64,000 nt of DNA from JACDCA01 sp963810305 (GTDB lineage Bacteria > Acidobacteriota > Vicinamibacteria > Vicinamibacterales > 2-12-FULL-66-21), in NCBI GenBank assembly GCA_963810305.1, contig CAWEMY010000006.1, positions 124,001 to 188,000 on the forward strand, given 5' to 3'. The translations under genes and the position numbers were made by a program. The notes beneath the pieces are model-generated. The model saw nothing but the letters and a program-made list of their open reading frames with translations. It searched no databases and was not told where the DNA came from. This document shows positions 16,723 through 24,559 of the stretch, piece by piece. Position 1 is the stretch's first letter; each line of letters begins with the position of its first letter.

Positions 16723-18485
16723 CCCGGCTCCCGCCCTTCCGCCCCGAGCCCCGAGTCCCGAGCCCCGAGCCCCGAGTCCGGTCGCGTCAGTTCACTGACA
16801 ACTATGCCTGTGATCACCACCGCGATAACGCCTATCGGATTGTGCCAGAGAAACGAAATTCCCTTCGTGGCGGGATGGGATGCGACGATGGCCACGACGG
16901 CAATGCCGACGGCAAGGCCTGCGAATGCGCCATGACCGTTGCAGCGGCGGAAGCCGAGCGCCAGGACGAACACACCGAGCAGCGATCCATAGAAGAAAGA
17001 TCCGAACCGATTCACGACCTCGATGAGCGAGCCGAGGCCGGCGGCAAAGGTGGCGACGATGCAGGCGAAGACGCCCCAGAAGAGCGTCGCCGCTTTCGAA
17101 ACGCGCAGATAGTGCTGATCCGACTCCGAGGGCCGGAAGTGCCGCCGGTACATGTCGATCACGGTGGACGTCGCGAGCGAGTTGAGCTCGGCGGCGATGC
17201 TCGACATCGCTGCTGCGAATATCGCGGCGATGATCAGCCCGACGAGCCCGATTGGCAGTCGCGTCGTGACAAACGTCGGGAACACGTAGTTGACGTCCGG
17301 GACAGGCGTATCGCCCATCAGCCTGCCGTAACTCTCATCGCCGGCCACGTCGCGGACGATCGCGGCCGCCTCGCCGCGGACGCCCTTCAGCGCGGAGTTT
17401 GCGGTAACGAATGCTTCGCGCGCTACGGCACGCTGCTCGTCGGAGTTGGCAGTCGCCAGCACCGACGCGGCGCTGCGCCTGTTCTCGAACGCCTGCGAAA
17501 ACCTCGACTCGAGCTGCTGGAACTCCGCCCCCCTGCCGCTCTTCTCCACGCGCTCGGCGTGCGCTCGATTGAACAGCATCGGCGGCTGATTGAAAAGGTA
17601 GAACACGAACACGAGCACGCCGGTGAGGAGCACCAGTGCCTGTAGAGGGATTTTCCAGTAGGCGCTCATCAACAGCGACGAACGTCCCTCATCGATCGAC
17701 TTCGCCGTGAGGTAGCGCTGCACCTGGCTCTGATCGCACCCGAAGTACGACAGCATCAGGAACAAGCCGCCGAGCAGACCCGACCAGAACGTGTAGGTCT
17801 GGTTCCAGTCGAAACGGAAGTCGATCGCGTTCAGGCGTCCGGCGGCGCCGGCGACGCGCAGCGCCCGGACAAAGCTGATGTCATCGGGCAGACCGATGAT
17901 GAGAGCGATGACGGCGGCGGCGACGCCGAGGATGATGACGACCATCTGCTTCACGTCCGTCCAGGTGACCGCCTGGACGCCGCCGTGCATCGTGTAGAGA
18001 ACCGTCGGAAGACCGATGGCCAGAATTGTCAGCGTCAGATTCCAGCCGAGCACGATCGACAGGATGACTGCCGGAGCGGCGATGATGACGCCGCACGACA
18101 TTCCACGCGACAGAAGGAAGAGCGCGCTCGCCAGCGTGCGCGTCTTCACGTCGAAACGCTTTTCCAGATACTCGTAGGCGGTGTAGACGCGCGCGCGGTA
18201 GAAGAACGGCACCAGCGTGAGCGAGAGGATGATCATCGCGATCGGCAGGCCCAGGTAGAACTGCACGAACCGCATGCCGTCGGCGTAGCCCTGGCCGGTT
18301 GCACCAACCAGCGTGATGGCGCTCAGTTGCGTCGCCATCACGGAGAGTCCGACGGCCCACCACGGAAGGCTGCGGTTGGCGAGAAAGTACCCTTCGAGCT
18401 GGTCGGAGCCTTCCGTGCGCCGAAGGCCGTCCCACACGATCCACACCAGATACGCACCGACCACCAGCCAGTCGATCAGGTGCAT
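16719..18485 (-). CDS. Sodium:solute symporter (SSS family)
   Basis: A 588-residue SSS transporter with about 13-14 hydrophobic helices. The SSS signature region includes LSVMATQLSAITLVGATGQG and YADGMRFVQFYLGLPIAMII. A hydrophilic insert of about 100 residues (FNRAHAERVEKSGRG to MGDTPVPDV) is typical of acidobacterial members. The last 20 or so residues (RPDSGLGARDSGLGAEGREP) are encoded by a CCGAGYC heptamer array and look like an acquired tail. It ends inside the start codon of the D-aminoacylase gene, suggesting uptake of that enzyme's product. Confidence 0.92.
   Translation of the reverse strand: MHLIDWLVVGAYLVWIVWDGLRRTEGSDQLEGYFLANRSLPWWAVGLSVMATQLSAITLVGATGQGYADGMRFVQFYLGLPIAMIILSLTLVPFFYRARVYTAYEYLEKRFDVKTRTLASALFLLSRGMSCGVIIAAPAVILSIVLGWNLTLTILAIGLPTVLYTMHGGVQAVTWTDVKQMVVIILGVAAAVIALIIGLPDDISFVRALRVAGAAGRLNAIDFRFDWNQTYTFWSGLLGGLFLMLSYFGCDQSQVQRYLTAKSIDEGRSSLLMSAYWKIPLQALVLLTGVLVFVFYLFNQPPMLFNRAHAERVEKSGRGAEFQQLESRFSQAFENRRSAASVLATANSDEQRAVAREAFVTANSALKGVRGEAAAIVRDVAGDESYGRLMGDTPVPDVNYVFPTFVTTRLPIGLVGLIIAAIFAAAMSSIAAELNSLATSTVIDMYRRHFRPSESDQHYLRVSKAATLFWGVFACIVATFAAGLGSLIEVVNRFGSFFYGSLLGVFVLALGFRRCNGHGAFAGLAVGIAVVAIVASHPATKGISFLWHNPIGVIAVVITGIVVSELTRPDSGLGARDSGLGAEGREPG
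16741..16780. repeat. CCGAGYC heptamer array inside the symporter 3' end
   Basis: Five to six units of 7-bp period (CCGAGCC, CCGAGTC). The array lies inside the reading frame of the symporter and encodes its repetitive C-terminal tail. Related C/G heptamers occur at 18590, 58856 and 63169. Confidence 0.85.
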
Positions 18486-18488
18486 GCG

Positions 18489-18572
18489 CTAGGAGAAGGC
18501 GCGGCTGAACGCCCAGAGCGCAATGATCACCACGATCTCGCACACGACGACCTGGATGTAGGTGCGGGTCAA
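18489..18572 (-). CDS. Possible 27-aa membrane peptide ahead of the symporter
   Basis: Starting from TTG at 18572, the frame encodes a 27-residue peptide with one hydrophobic helix (TYIQVVVCEIVVIIALWAFS) and a basic end. Its stop lies 3 nt before the symporter ATG, a spacing that would couple translation. Small single-helix partners are known for some sodium symporters, so a symporter accessory subunit is possible. The TTG start has no obvious Shine-Dalgarno, and the start could lie further upstream. Confidence 0.45.
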   Translation of the reverse strand: MTRTYIQVVVCEIVVIIALWAFSRAFS

Positions 18573-18589
18573 CCGAATCGATTGTATCG

Positions 18590-18680
18590 GGACTCGGGGC
18601 TCGCCTGCGGGCTGATGGCCGCCGGGGCTGGGGGCTAGGGGCGGAGGGCTCGGAGAGAGAACGGAGAGAACGGAGAGAAA
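18590..18680. repeat. GGGGCTC-like heptamers and GGAGAGAAC 9-mers
   Basis: A purine-rich stretch with GGGCTC-type degenerate heptamers, then three near-identical units of GGAGAGAAC. It fills the gap between the small symporter-linked ORF and the lipoprotein gene. No gene is apparent in it. Confidence 0.7.
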
Positions 18681-18683
18681 TTG

Positions 18684-19160
18684 CTAAGCGCTTGGGGAGC
18701 CGAGGCCGTCTGCGGAGCGGGGCGCGGCGAAGCGGGGACGGGCTACGCGGCTGCTGCCGACGACGAAATCCGCGTGTGCGTCGACGTCGCTGCGATTCAC
18801 GTTGATGACACCAGGCTGCTTGACGAGCGATTCTCCGGAAAGCAGCGCAAGCTCCACGCGGTACTTGCCGGGTGACACCTTGAACGTAAATCCGCCAGCG
18901 TTGTTCGTCTTGGCTTGCGCGCGGACGCCGGTGTCGACGTTCACCACTGTAACGTCGCGTCCCTCGATCGCGCTCGTCCCTTCAGGGCCGCGGACAGTAC
19001 CCGAGATCGTTCCGTCCGCCTGGGCCGGACGCGGTGATGGATCGAAGACCGGCGTACCCTGGCGGCAGGCGGCAATGCTGAGCAGCACCACGACGCCCGT
19101 GGCAAAACAGATCAGCCGCAGCCGTGACGAGTGGGAACCGCTGAACATCATCCGCAACAC
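18684..19160 (-). CDS. Lipoprotein with carboxypeptidase-regulatory-like domain
   Basis: A 158-residue protein with a lipoprotein signal ending LLSIAACRQ (lipobox SIAAC, Cys about 32). A beta-sandwich domain follows, with the GTVRGPEGTSAIEGRDVTVV and TNNAGGFTFKVSPGKYRVEL patterns typical of carboxypeptidase regulatory-like domains. The C-terminus (RPRFAAPRSADGLGSPSA) is low in complexity and adjoins the repeat region, so it may have been extended by it. The start could be ATG 19160 or 19148. Surface location is inferred; function unknown. Confidence 0.7.
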   Translation of the reverse strand: MLRMMFSGSHSSRLRLICFATGVVVLLSIAACRQGTPVFDPSPRPAQADGTISGTVRGPEGTSAIEGRDVTVVNVDTGVRAQAKTNNAGGFTFKVSPGKYRVELALLSGESLVKQPGVINVNRSDVDAHADFVVGSSRVARPRFAAPRSADGLGSPSA

Positions 19161-19171
19161 GGAGTGCGTTT

Positions 19172-19348
19172 GTGCAAGCGGAACGCCAACCTACCAATTT
19201 CGTCAGCCGGGCAGCGTTGCTTGCGGCGCTGTGCTCGTCCATCGCGCCGATGGAAGTAAAAATTTCACCGGCGCCTGTTTCCGACTCAGCCACCAACGCT
19301 TCCGCCGTATTCGTTTTCCACTGCAACTCGTTCGGGCGCAAGGACTAG
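19172..19348 (+). CDS. Candidate 58-aa small secreted or membrane protein
   Basis: GTG at 19172 with a GGAG Shine-Dalgarno at 19161-19164 opens a 58-codon frame encoding VQAERQPTNFVSRAALLAAL, then a short hydrophobic stretch, and ending HCNSFGRKD. No family is recognised. Third-position GC is lower than in neighbouring genes, which weakens the case, but no other gene explains the 200-bp gap between the lipoprotein and glycosyltransferase genes. Confidence 0.3.
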   Translation: MQAERQPTNFVSRAALLAALCSSIAPMEVKISPAPVSDSATNASAVFVFHCNSFGRKD

Positions 19349-19363
19349 ACGTGATTTCAATGC

Positions 19364-20299
19364 GTGGACATTTTCTTGCTCGCCGGTATCGGCCAGATGC
19401 CCTCCATGCCGGCGGTGGATTCGCGGCAGGCACCGATCGCTGAGCTGCCCTTGATCTCGGTCGTTGTGACTCCGGGTCACCACAGCCGTTCTCTGGATCA
19501 GGCACTCCGAAGTCTCGGATGTCCTGGTGTTCCGATGGAGAAGATCCTTGTCGGGGAAAGTGCCGGCGACGTGGCGGTTGCACGCGCGCGCAACAGCGGC
19601 CTCGCGCAGTGTCGCGGGGAATTTGTTGTGTTTCTCACCGGCGACGACCGGCTCGCCCCAGGCGCGCTCGAACTCGGCGCCGCCAAACTCGAGGAGCACC
19701 CGGAAGCTGCGTTCGTGTTTGGACGTTGTCTACATACGGATGCCGATGGCACCGTGTTGCCAGCCAACGTCAAGCCGCGGATCGTGCGTGACCATTACCG
19801 CGAGCTGCTGCGGCACAACTACATCTGGATCCCCGCGATGGTGATGTTCCGCCGTGACGCGGTCACACGTGCGGGCGGATTCGCCGCAATCGCCGCACCG
19901 TCGTCCGAGTACGACCTGTATCTCCGGATCTCGCGCCACCATCCGGTGCAGGATCACGGACAGGTCGTCGCGTTCTGCCGGGATGAAGAGCCTTGGCCGA
20001 TGTCGACCGCACCTCTTCTCCTGCGCGAGACGCTGGAAGTGCTTCGACGGCAGCGGCCCTTCCTCGAAGCCGACCTCGCGTCGTTGATGGCCTACGCGGA
20101 AGGCTGGGGGATGTGGCAGGAGCGCTACGGACCTTTTGTCGTTGCAGAGATCCGTGCCGAGGTGAGAAAGGGCGAGTGGCAGTCCGCGTTGCGAAACGCC
20201 GCCACTCTGCTGCGGTATCACCCGCGCGGAGTGTGGCATCACGCGCGCCGCTGGACACGGTTCCCCCACCGCTACGGCGGCCGCGCGATGCCCGCGTAG
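19364..20299 (+). CDS. Family 2 glycosyltransferase
   Basis: Up to 311 residues with a GT-A fold start (ELPLISVVVTPGHH), the nucleotide-binding region ARNSGLAQCRGEFVVFL, the DxD-like TGDDRLAPGALE, and a downstream helical acceptor region. The GTG at 19364 gives the longest form; ATG at 19397 or 19406 would begin nearer the conserved domain and is equally possible. The family transfers sugars from nucleotide donors to polysaccharides, lipids or proteins; the acceptor is unknown. It stands alone between genes on the opposite strand. Confidence 0.82.
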   Translation: MDIFLLAGIGQMPSMPAVDSRQAPIAELPLISVVVTPGHHSRSLDQALRSLGCPGVPMEKILVGESAGDVAVARARNSGLAQCRGEFVVFLTGDDRLAPGALELGAAKLEEHPEAAFVFGRCLHTDADGTVLPANVKPRIVRDHYRELLRHNYIWIPAMVMFRRDAVTRAGGFAAIAAPSSEYDLYLRISRHHPVQDHGQVVAFCRDEEPWPMSTAPLLLRETLEVLRRQRPFLEADLASLMAYAEGWGMWQERYGPFVVAEIRAEVRKGEWQSALRNAATLLRYHPRGVWHHARRWTRFPHRYGGRAMPA

Positions 20300-20307
20300 A
20301 TCAGAGC

Positions 20308-20472
20308 CTACACGTCCGACGCCGGCGAGACGGTGGGAGTGTTGTCGAAGATCACCGTTCCGCGTTCCCGCGGTGCCGGCCCCGTCGATCCGCTTTGATT
20401 CCTCGTCCACCACCACGCCGTGATCGCAGACCCGATTGCTCCGGCAAGAAATGCGTAAGTGCGCCTGGTCAT
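20308..20472 (-). CDS. 54-aa single-helix membrane protein
   Basis: From ATG at 20472 the frame encodes 54 residues: a basic N-terminus, one helix (YAFLAGAIGSAITAWWW), then a proline-rich soluble tail ending in VIFDNTPTVSPASDV. It lies 45 bp after the stop of the MutS-like gene on the same strand and is likely co-transcribed. The organised layout (positive-inside N-terminus, helix, polar tail) favours a real gene. Function unknown. Confidence 0.6.
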   Translation of the reverse strand: MTRRTYAFLAGAIGSAITAWWWTRNQSGSTGPAPRERGTVIFDNTPTVSPASDV

Positions 20473-20517
20473 GACCCGCGTGAACGCAATGCGAATGCCA
20501 GCGCTGGCGAAGGGCGG

Positions 20518-22359
20518 CTAGCGGATCCCAATCAACCGCATCAGGCGCAACGCGTTCCGCGACGTGGCAATCCCTGGCCGCAGCTTGTAATCGAATTCCA
20601 TCTCCCCCTTCTCGTTGACCGTTTCTGAGAAGTGCACGAGGACCGCGGCCGACCTGAGCGGTTCCTCGGCGGCCACCGCGAGATCGTGCGTCGTCATCGC
20701 GCCGATGGCCCCGGCATCCAGCAGATGGCGCGCGACCGCCTGGACCGCAATCCCGCGCTCGGCGCTATTGGTCCCTTGCAGGATCTCGTCGAGCAGGTAG
20801 AGAAGTACGCGGTCGGAACTTTCCCGCTCCGCCGCGTCGACAACCCCTTTGAGGCGCGCAAGAGCCGCCATGAAATACGACATTCCACGTTCGAGCGAAT
20901 CCTGAATTCGGATGCTGGTCTGGAGATCACACGGAGGTATCGCCAGGTCGGCGGCACACGCCGGCGCCCCCGCGTGCGCGAGCACGGTGTTGAGCCCTAT
21001 GGCCCTGAGGAGCGTGCTCTTGCCCGACATGTTGGACCCGGTAACCAGGAGGACCGTGCCGGGCGGGCCGACCGATACATCGTTTGCGACCCGGCGATCG
21101 TCCGGAATCAATGGATGCGCGAGTGCGCGGGCGTTCACCACCTTTTCCGAGTGGAAACGCGGGCGGCACCAGGCCGGATAGTCGTGGCGGACCACCGCCA
21201 TGCACGCGAGCGCGTCGATCTCTCCGACGGCCGCGAGCCAGTCTCGCACATGCGCGCCGGTTCGCTGACGCCATCGAAGCAGCGCGAACAGGACGTGAAA
21301 ATCCCAGAGCGTCAGTGCCTGAATGGGAAAGTGAAGCAGCGCGGCGCCGCGCCGAAGCTCCGAGAATCCGAGGATGCGATTGAGACGCGACATCGCGCGT
21401 GGCGCCGGTTCTGTGTCGGAGCGAAGCCGCTGTTGCAGCGCGACCAGCCCTGCCGCCTTGAATTGCGGCTCTACCAGATGCGCCAGCATGGGAGCGGTCC
21501 GACGGAGTGCCACCTCGCCCGATCCGGCCGCGTCGAACGCATGCTGGACGGCCATCGCGGTGACGAACGACAGAATGACTCCGGCCAGGAGCGGTATCGG
21601 CCAGAACGCCGGCGTGAGTCCGGCTGCGTTGAGCGCAATCAGCACCCACAGCGACACGCAGATGCCGTAAACCAGCAGCCGGACAAGCTCAAACCGCGGC
21701 ATCGGCGCCTTCGTGCTCTCGGCCCAGTTCAGGAATTTTTCGAGAGGCTCGCGGCGGTCGTGCGCCGACATCGCGCCATATGCGGCGAGCTGCTCGCGCC
21801 ACTCAGCTCGCGCCGCGAGGTCGTCGACGGCGTCCTGACGACGAACCACTTCCGCAGGTTCCGCAGGAGCGGCCAGCCAACCGGCCAAAGTCGTGCTCCC
21901 GCCTGGCGTCGCTGCGGGGCCAATCCACTGAAAGAGCGACGCACGTCCAAAGACATCCAGGTCCTGGGCGTAGGGGTGATCCTCGAGCGAGATGCCGGCA
22001 GGTGCATCAGCCCCGGGGAGGGCGTCCCAGTTGCGATCCAGCCTGGCAATTGCCCGCTCGTTGACGGTGCGCAACGCCTGACAACGCGCAATCCGTTCCT
22101 CGACCCTCGCGTGACGCACGACGAGCGCGCCGAAGGCGACGAGCAGCGCCGGCCCCGCTGCGAGCGCCAGGGCGACGCCATCGACAATTCCCCAGATCAG
22201 CAAGGCGAGCCCTGGAAGAAAGGTAATGAGACGCCAGCGCGCCAGTGCAGCGGATGTCTTCTCGGCACGGATGCACGTCGCCGTGTGAGCGTGCACACGT
22301 TCAATGTAGGCGGCCCGGACGGGGTGGTCGGCGGCCGATTCAGCGACGCTTGATTGCAT
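20518..22359 (-). CDS. Membrane-associated MutS-like ATPase
   Basis: A 613-residue protein with the MutS domain V ATPase at its C-terminus: Walker A TGSNMSGKSTLLRAIG (about residue 447) and Walker B LLYLLDEILQGTNS, followed by TTHDLAVAAE. It lacks the mismatch-binding domain I and instead carries hydrophobic pairs near residues 45-85 and 210-260, so it belongs to the short membrane-embedded MutS relatives and not to MutS proper. The role in DNA or membrane biology is unknown. Its start overlaps the end of the upstream methyltransferase gene by 20 bp. Confidence 0.88.
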   Translation of the reverse strand: MQSSVAESAADHPVRAAYIERVHAHTATCIRAEKTSAALARWRLITFLPGLALLIWGIVDGVALALAAGPALLVAFGALVVRHARVEERIARCQALRTVNERAIARLDRNWDALPGADAPAGISLEDHPYAQDLDVFGRASLFQWIGPAATPGGSTTLAGWLAAPAEPAEVVRRQDAVDDLAARAEWREQLAAYGAMSAHDRREPLEKFLNWAESTKAPMPRFELVRLLVYGICVSLWVLIALNAAGLTPAFWPIPLLAGVILSFVTAMAVQHAFDAAGSGEVALRRTAPMLAHLVEPQFKAAGLVALQQRLRSDTEPAPRAMSRLNRILGFSELRRGAALLHFPIQALTLWDFHVLFALLRWRQRTGAHVRDWLAAVGEIDALACMAVVRHDYPAWCRPRFHSEKVVNARALAHPLIPDDRRVANDVSVGPPGTVLLVTGSNMSGKSTLLRAIGLNTVLAHAGAPACAADLAIPPCDLQTSIRIQDSLERGMSYFMAALARLKGVVDAAERESSDRVLLYLLDEILQGTNSAERGIAVQAVARHLLDAGAIGAMTTHDLAVAAEEPLRSAAVLVHFSETVNEKGEMEFDYKLRPGIATSRNALRLMRLIGIR

Positions 22360-23144
22360 CTGCGTTCAGTCGCCAGTAGTCGAGAGTCAGAGGGGGATCA
22401 TCGTCGGCCGCGGCGAGTGCGAGCTGGTGGACGAACGAATGCCGCAGTTCAGCGGGCAGTTTGTCGAGGTGATGGCGCAGGCACACCGTCGTCACGAAAG
22501 CTTCGTAGGCATCGATATCCGGAAACGGTGTTCGAGCCGGTTCGAGGTTGACGTCGATATCATCGAATTGCGCGGCGCGCAGCCGCGCGATCGTTTGCTC
22601 GGCGGTCGCAAAATTCCACGGGTCAGCCCATGCGGTGAAGTAGGGCGCATAGGCCCCTGACGAACGCAGATCCCGGGCGCGGCGATACAGCATCTGCAGG
22701 TTCGGACCTCCGCCACATTGCGAGACCAGCCGCCCGCCGGGCTTCAACACGCGGTAAATCTCTGAGAACAGCGATTCGTGATCGTCGATCCAGTGGAAGG
22801 TCGCAGTGCTGAATACGGCGTCGAAGGCTGCATCTCGAAAGGGAAGACTGGCGCCGTCGGCCTGAGCAAAGTGAATCATCCCGCCAAAGTGGGCCCGGGC
22901 CTCACGCAGCATCGTCGCGGATCGGTCGGTCGACAATCGGCCACGTTCAGGCAGTGCCCGTCCGATGGCGGCTTGCCCCGCCGAGACCGTCTCGCGCGAA
23001 GGCGGCGGTCAAACGGCCCGTACCACAGCCGACGTCGAGAATCACCTCACCATGCCGCGGCGCGAGCCGGTCGAGCACACGCACGCCCCACTCGCGCTGC
23101 GGGTCCGAAAGCTTGTGGTATTGCGCGGCATCCCAATCCGACAT
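22340..23144 (-). CDS. Class I SAM-dependent methyltransferase, frameshifted
   Basis: Read as one gene in two frames. The N-terminal piece carries motif I (VILDVGCGTGRLTAAFAR); after a break at about 22990 the other frame continues DRSATMLREA, DAVFSTATFHWIDD and YRVLKPGGRLV, the usual motifs of ubiE/arsM-like methyltransferases. The corrected protein is about 267 residues. Substrate unknown. The ATG at 23144 overlaps the upstream stop (TAATG), so it is coupled to the DUF805-SRPBCC gene. The break looks like a single-base indel. Confidence 0.8.
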
Positions 23145-24505
23145 TACTGTTCAGCTTCCCGTCTGATGTGATCGAGAACCCGCTGGTGGATGCTGTGGAT
23201 GATCGTGTCTGCCAGGATCGTCCAGTACCCTTGCGGCTGCATTCGCAGCGTGTACCACGTCCTTCCCTCGAGGCGCGTTCGTCCACCCGGCAGCGACACC
23301 AGCTTGAACTCGCCGCGGGTGGTCTGGAAAAAGCCCTCCAGGTGCGGCGCGTAGACGTTCCGGTACGGGCTCCATTCCTGAAGTGGTGCGGGTTGCGAGG
23401 TGACGCCGAACGCCAATCGATGCGGCTCGTCCCACGCTGTGATTGGTTCGGTGAAAGCACCGGTTGTGAACTCGCACCTGCGGACTGCGCCAACACCATT
23501 GCCGTCGATGCGGGCGCGGATCGGATACGCCAGCCCGACCCTGAAGTACCACGGCGGAGGCGTCCGGATCTCCTCGAAGCTCACCACGTGCTTCCACACC
23601 GTCGCCGGCGGGGCTGAGATTTCAATGGCGCTGGCGACCTCGCGGGTCGGGACGGCGTCGAAGACGCGGTCGATGCCGTGACCGGCAGGCAGCGCGATCA
23701 GCAGAAGGGCGAGAGTCCCGGGAGCTCGATGGTGACGTGCCATGAAGTGGCCGACGACGCCGCCGAGAACGGCGAGCGGCACGGCGAGCGGCAGCGCCAT
23801 CAGCACACAGCCGATCCCTTCGAGCGCGAACACCAGGAAGGCCCCGGCCATGACGCCAAGGGTGTACAGAACCACTTTGAGCGGCAGCGGGGACCATGGG
23901 TTCACGCGTCTCGAAGCGTAAGCGCTGACCAGACCGACGATGAACGGCGTCAGCAGGAACATCACCGCGCCATACGACTTGATGAACAGCGCGCCGAGGA
24001 CGACCGAGACGATGCCGGCCACCAGTCCGGCTGTGATGCCGGCGAGCAGACCTTTCCGCGCAACCGCGGCCTGATCAAGCACCGTCATCTGTCGCTCGTC
24101 GGCGCGGGCCGGCACGGCTTCGGCGCGCGGCCAGGCGGCCAGCATAGCCATCAGCACGTAATTCACCACGGGGATGAAGAACGCGACGACGATCCACGGC
24201 GGCAGCCCCGCATCCTTCGCGCGACGGACGCTGAGGATCACTCCGATCCAGACGAAGGGAATCGTCCAGACGATCAACGTCATGCTCAGGCCGAGCGTGA
24301 ACAATGCTCCCTTGGAATTCGAGATGTTCGCCAGCGACAGAAGGTAGTCGGGCGGCGTCCAGACCAGTCTCATCGTCCAGTAGATCAAGGCCGCGTCGAC
24401 GGTGTACTTCAGTGCCATCAAGACGATCCCGGCCCGAATGTATTCGCGGCGGCCGAACGGCGGGTCCGGGATCGAGAGGAGCTCGCGGCCGGAGAGGTTC
24501 AGCAC
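23144..24505 (-). CDS. Membrane protein: DUF805-like N-terminus fused to SRPBCC domain
   Basis: A 453-residue protein. Residues about 25-130 have helices with SVRRAKDAGLPPWIVVAFFI, resembling DUF805 membrane proteins. Residues 150-290 add about four more helices. From about residue 300 (VASAIEISAPPATVWKHVVS) a soluble START/SRPBCC lipid-binding fold begins and runs to the end (LEGRTWYTLRMQPQGYW). The fusion suggests a membrane-tethered ligand-binding or lipid-handling protein. It heads the minus-strand set with methyltransferase, MutS-like ATPase and 54-aa protein. Confidence 0.75.
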   Translation of the reverse strand: MLNLSGRELLSIPDPPFGRREYIRAGIVLMALKYTVDAALIYWTMRLVWTPPDYLLSLANISNSKGALFTLGLSMTLIVWTIPFVWIGVILSVRRAKDAGLPPWIVVAFFIPVVNYVLMAMLAAWPRAEAVPARADERQMTVLDQAAVARKGLLAGITAGLVAGIVSVVLGALFIKSYGAVMFLLTPFIVGLVSAYASRRVNPWSPLPLKVVLYTLGVMAGAFLVFALEGIGCVLMALPLAVPLAVLGGVVGHFMARHHRAPGTLALLLIALPAGHGIDRVFDAVPTREVASAIEISAPPATVWKHVVSFEEIRTPPPWYFRVGLAYPIRARIDGNGVGAVRRCEFTTGAFTEPITAWDEPHRLAFGVTSQPAPLQEWSPYRNVYAPHLEGFFQTTRGEFKLVSLPGGRTRLEGRTWYTLRMQPQGYWTILADTIIHSIHQRVLDHIRREAEQ

Positions 24506-24559
24506 GGGAGTTATCTTACGCGCGCAGAGCGGAGGCGACGGAAGTGGCGGAGGCAGACG

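Noticed and set aside
20632..22353. A 573-codon open frame antisense to the MutS-like gene
   Set aside because: The minus strand carries clear Walker motifs in the right order; the plus frame is Arg-rich and featureless.
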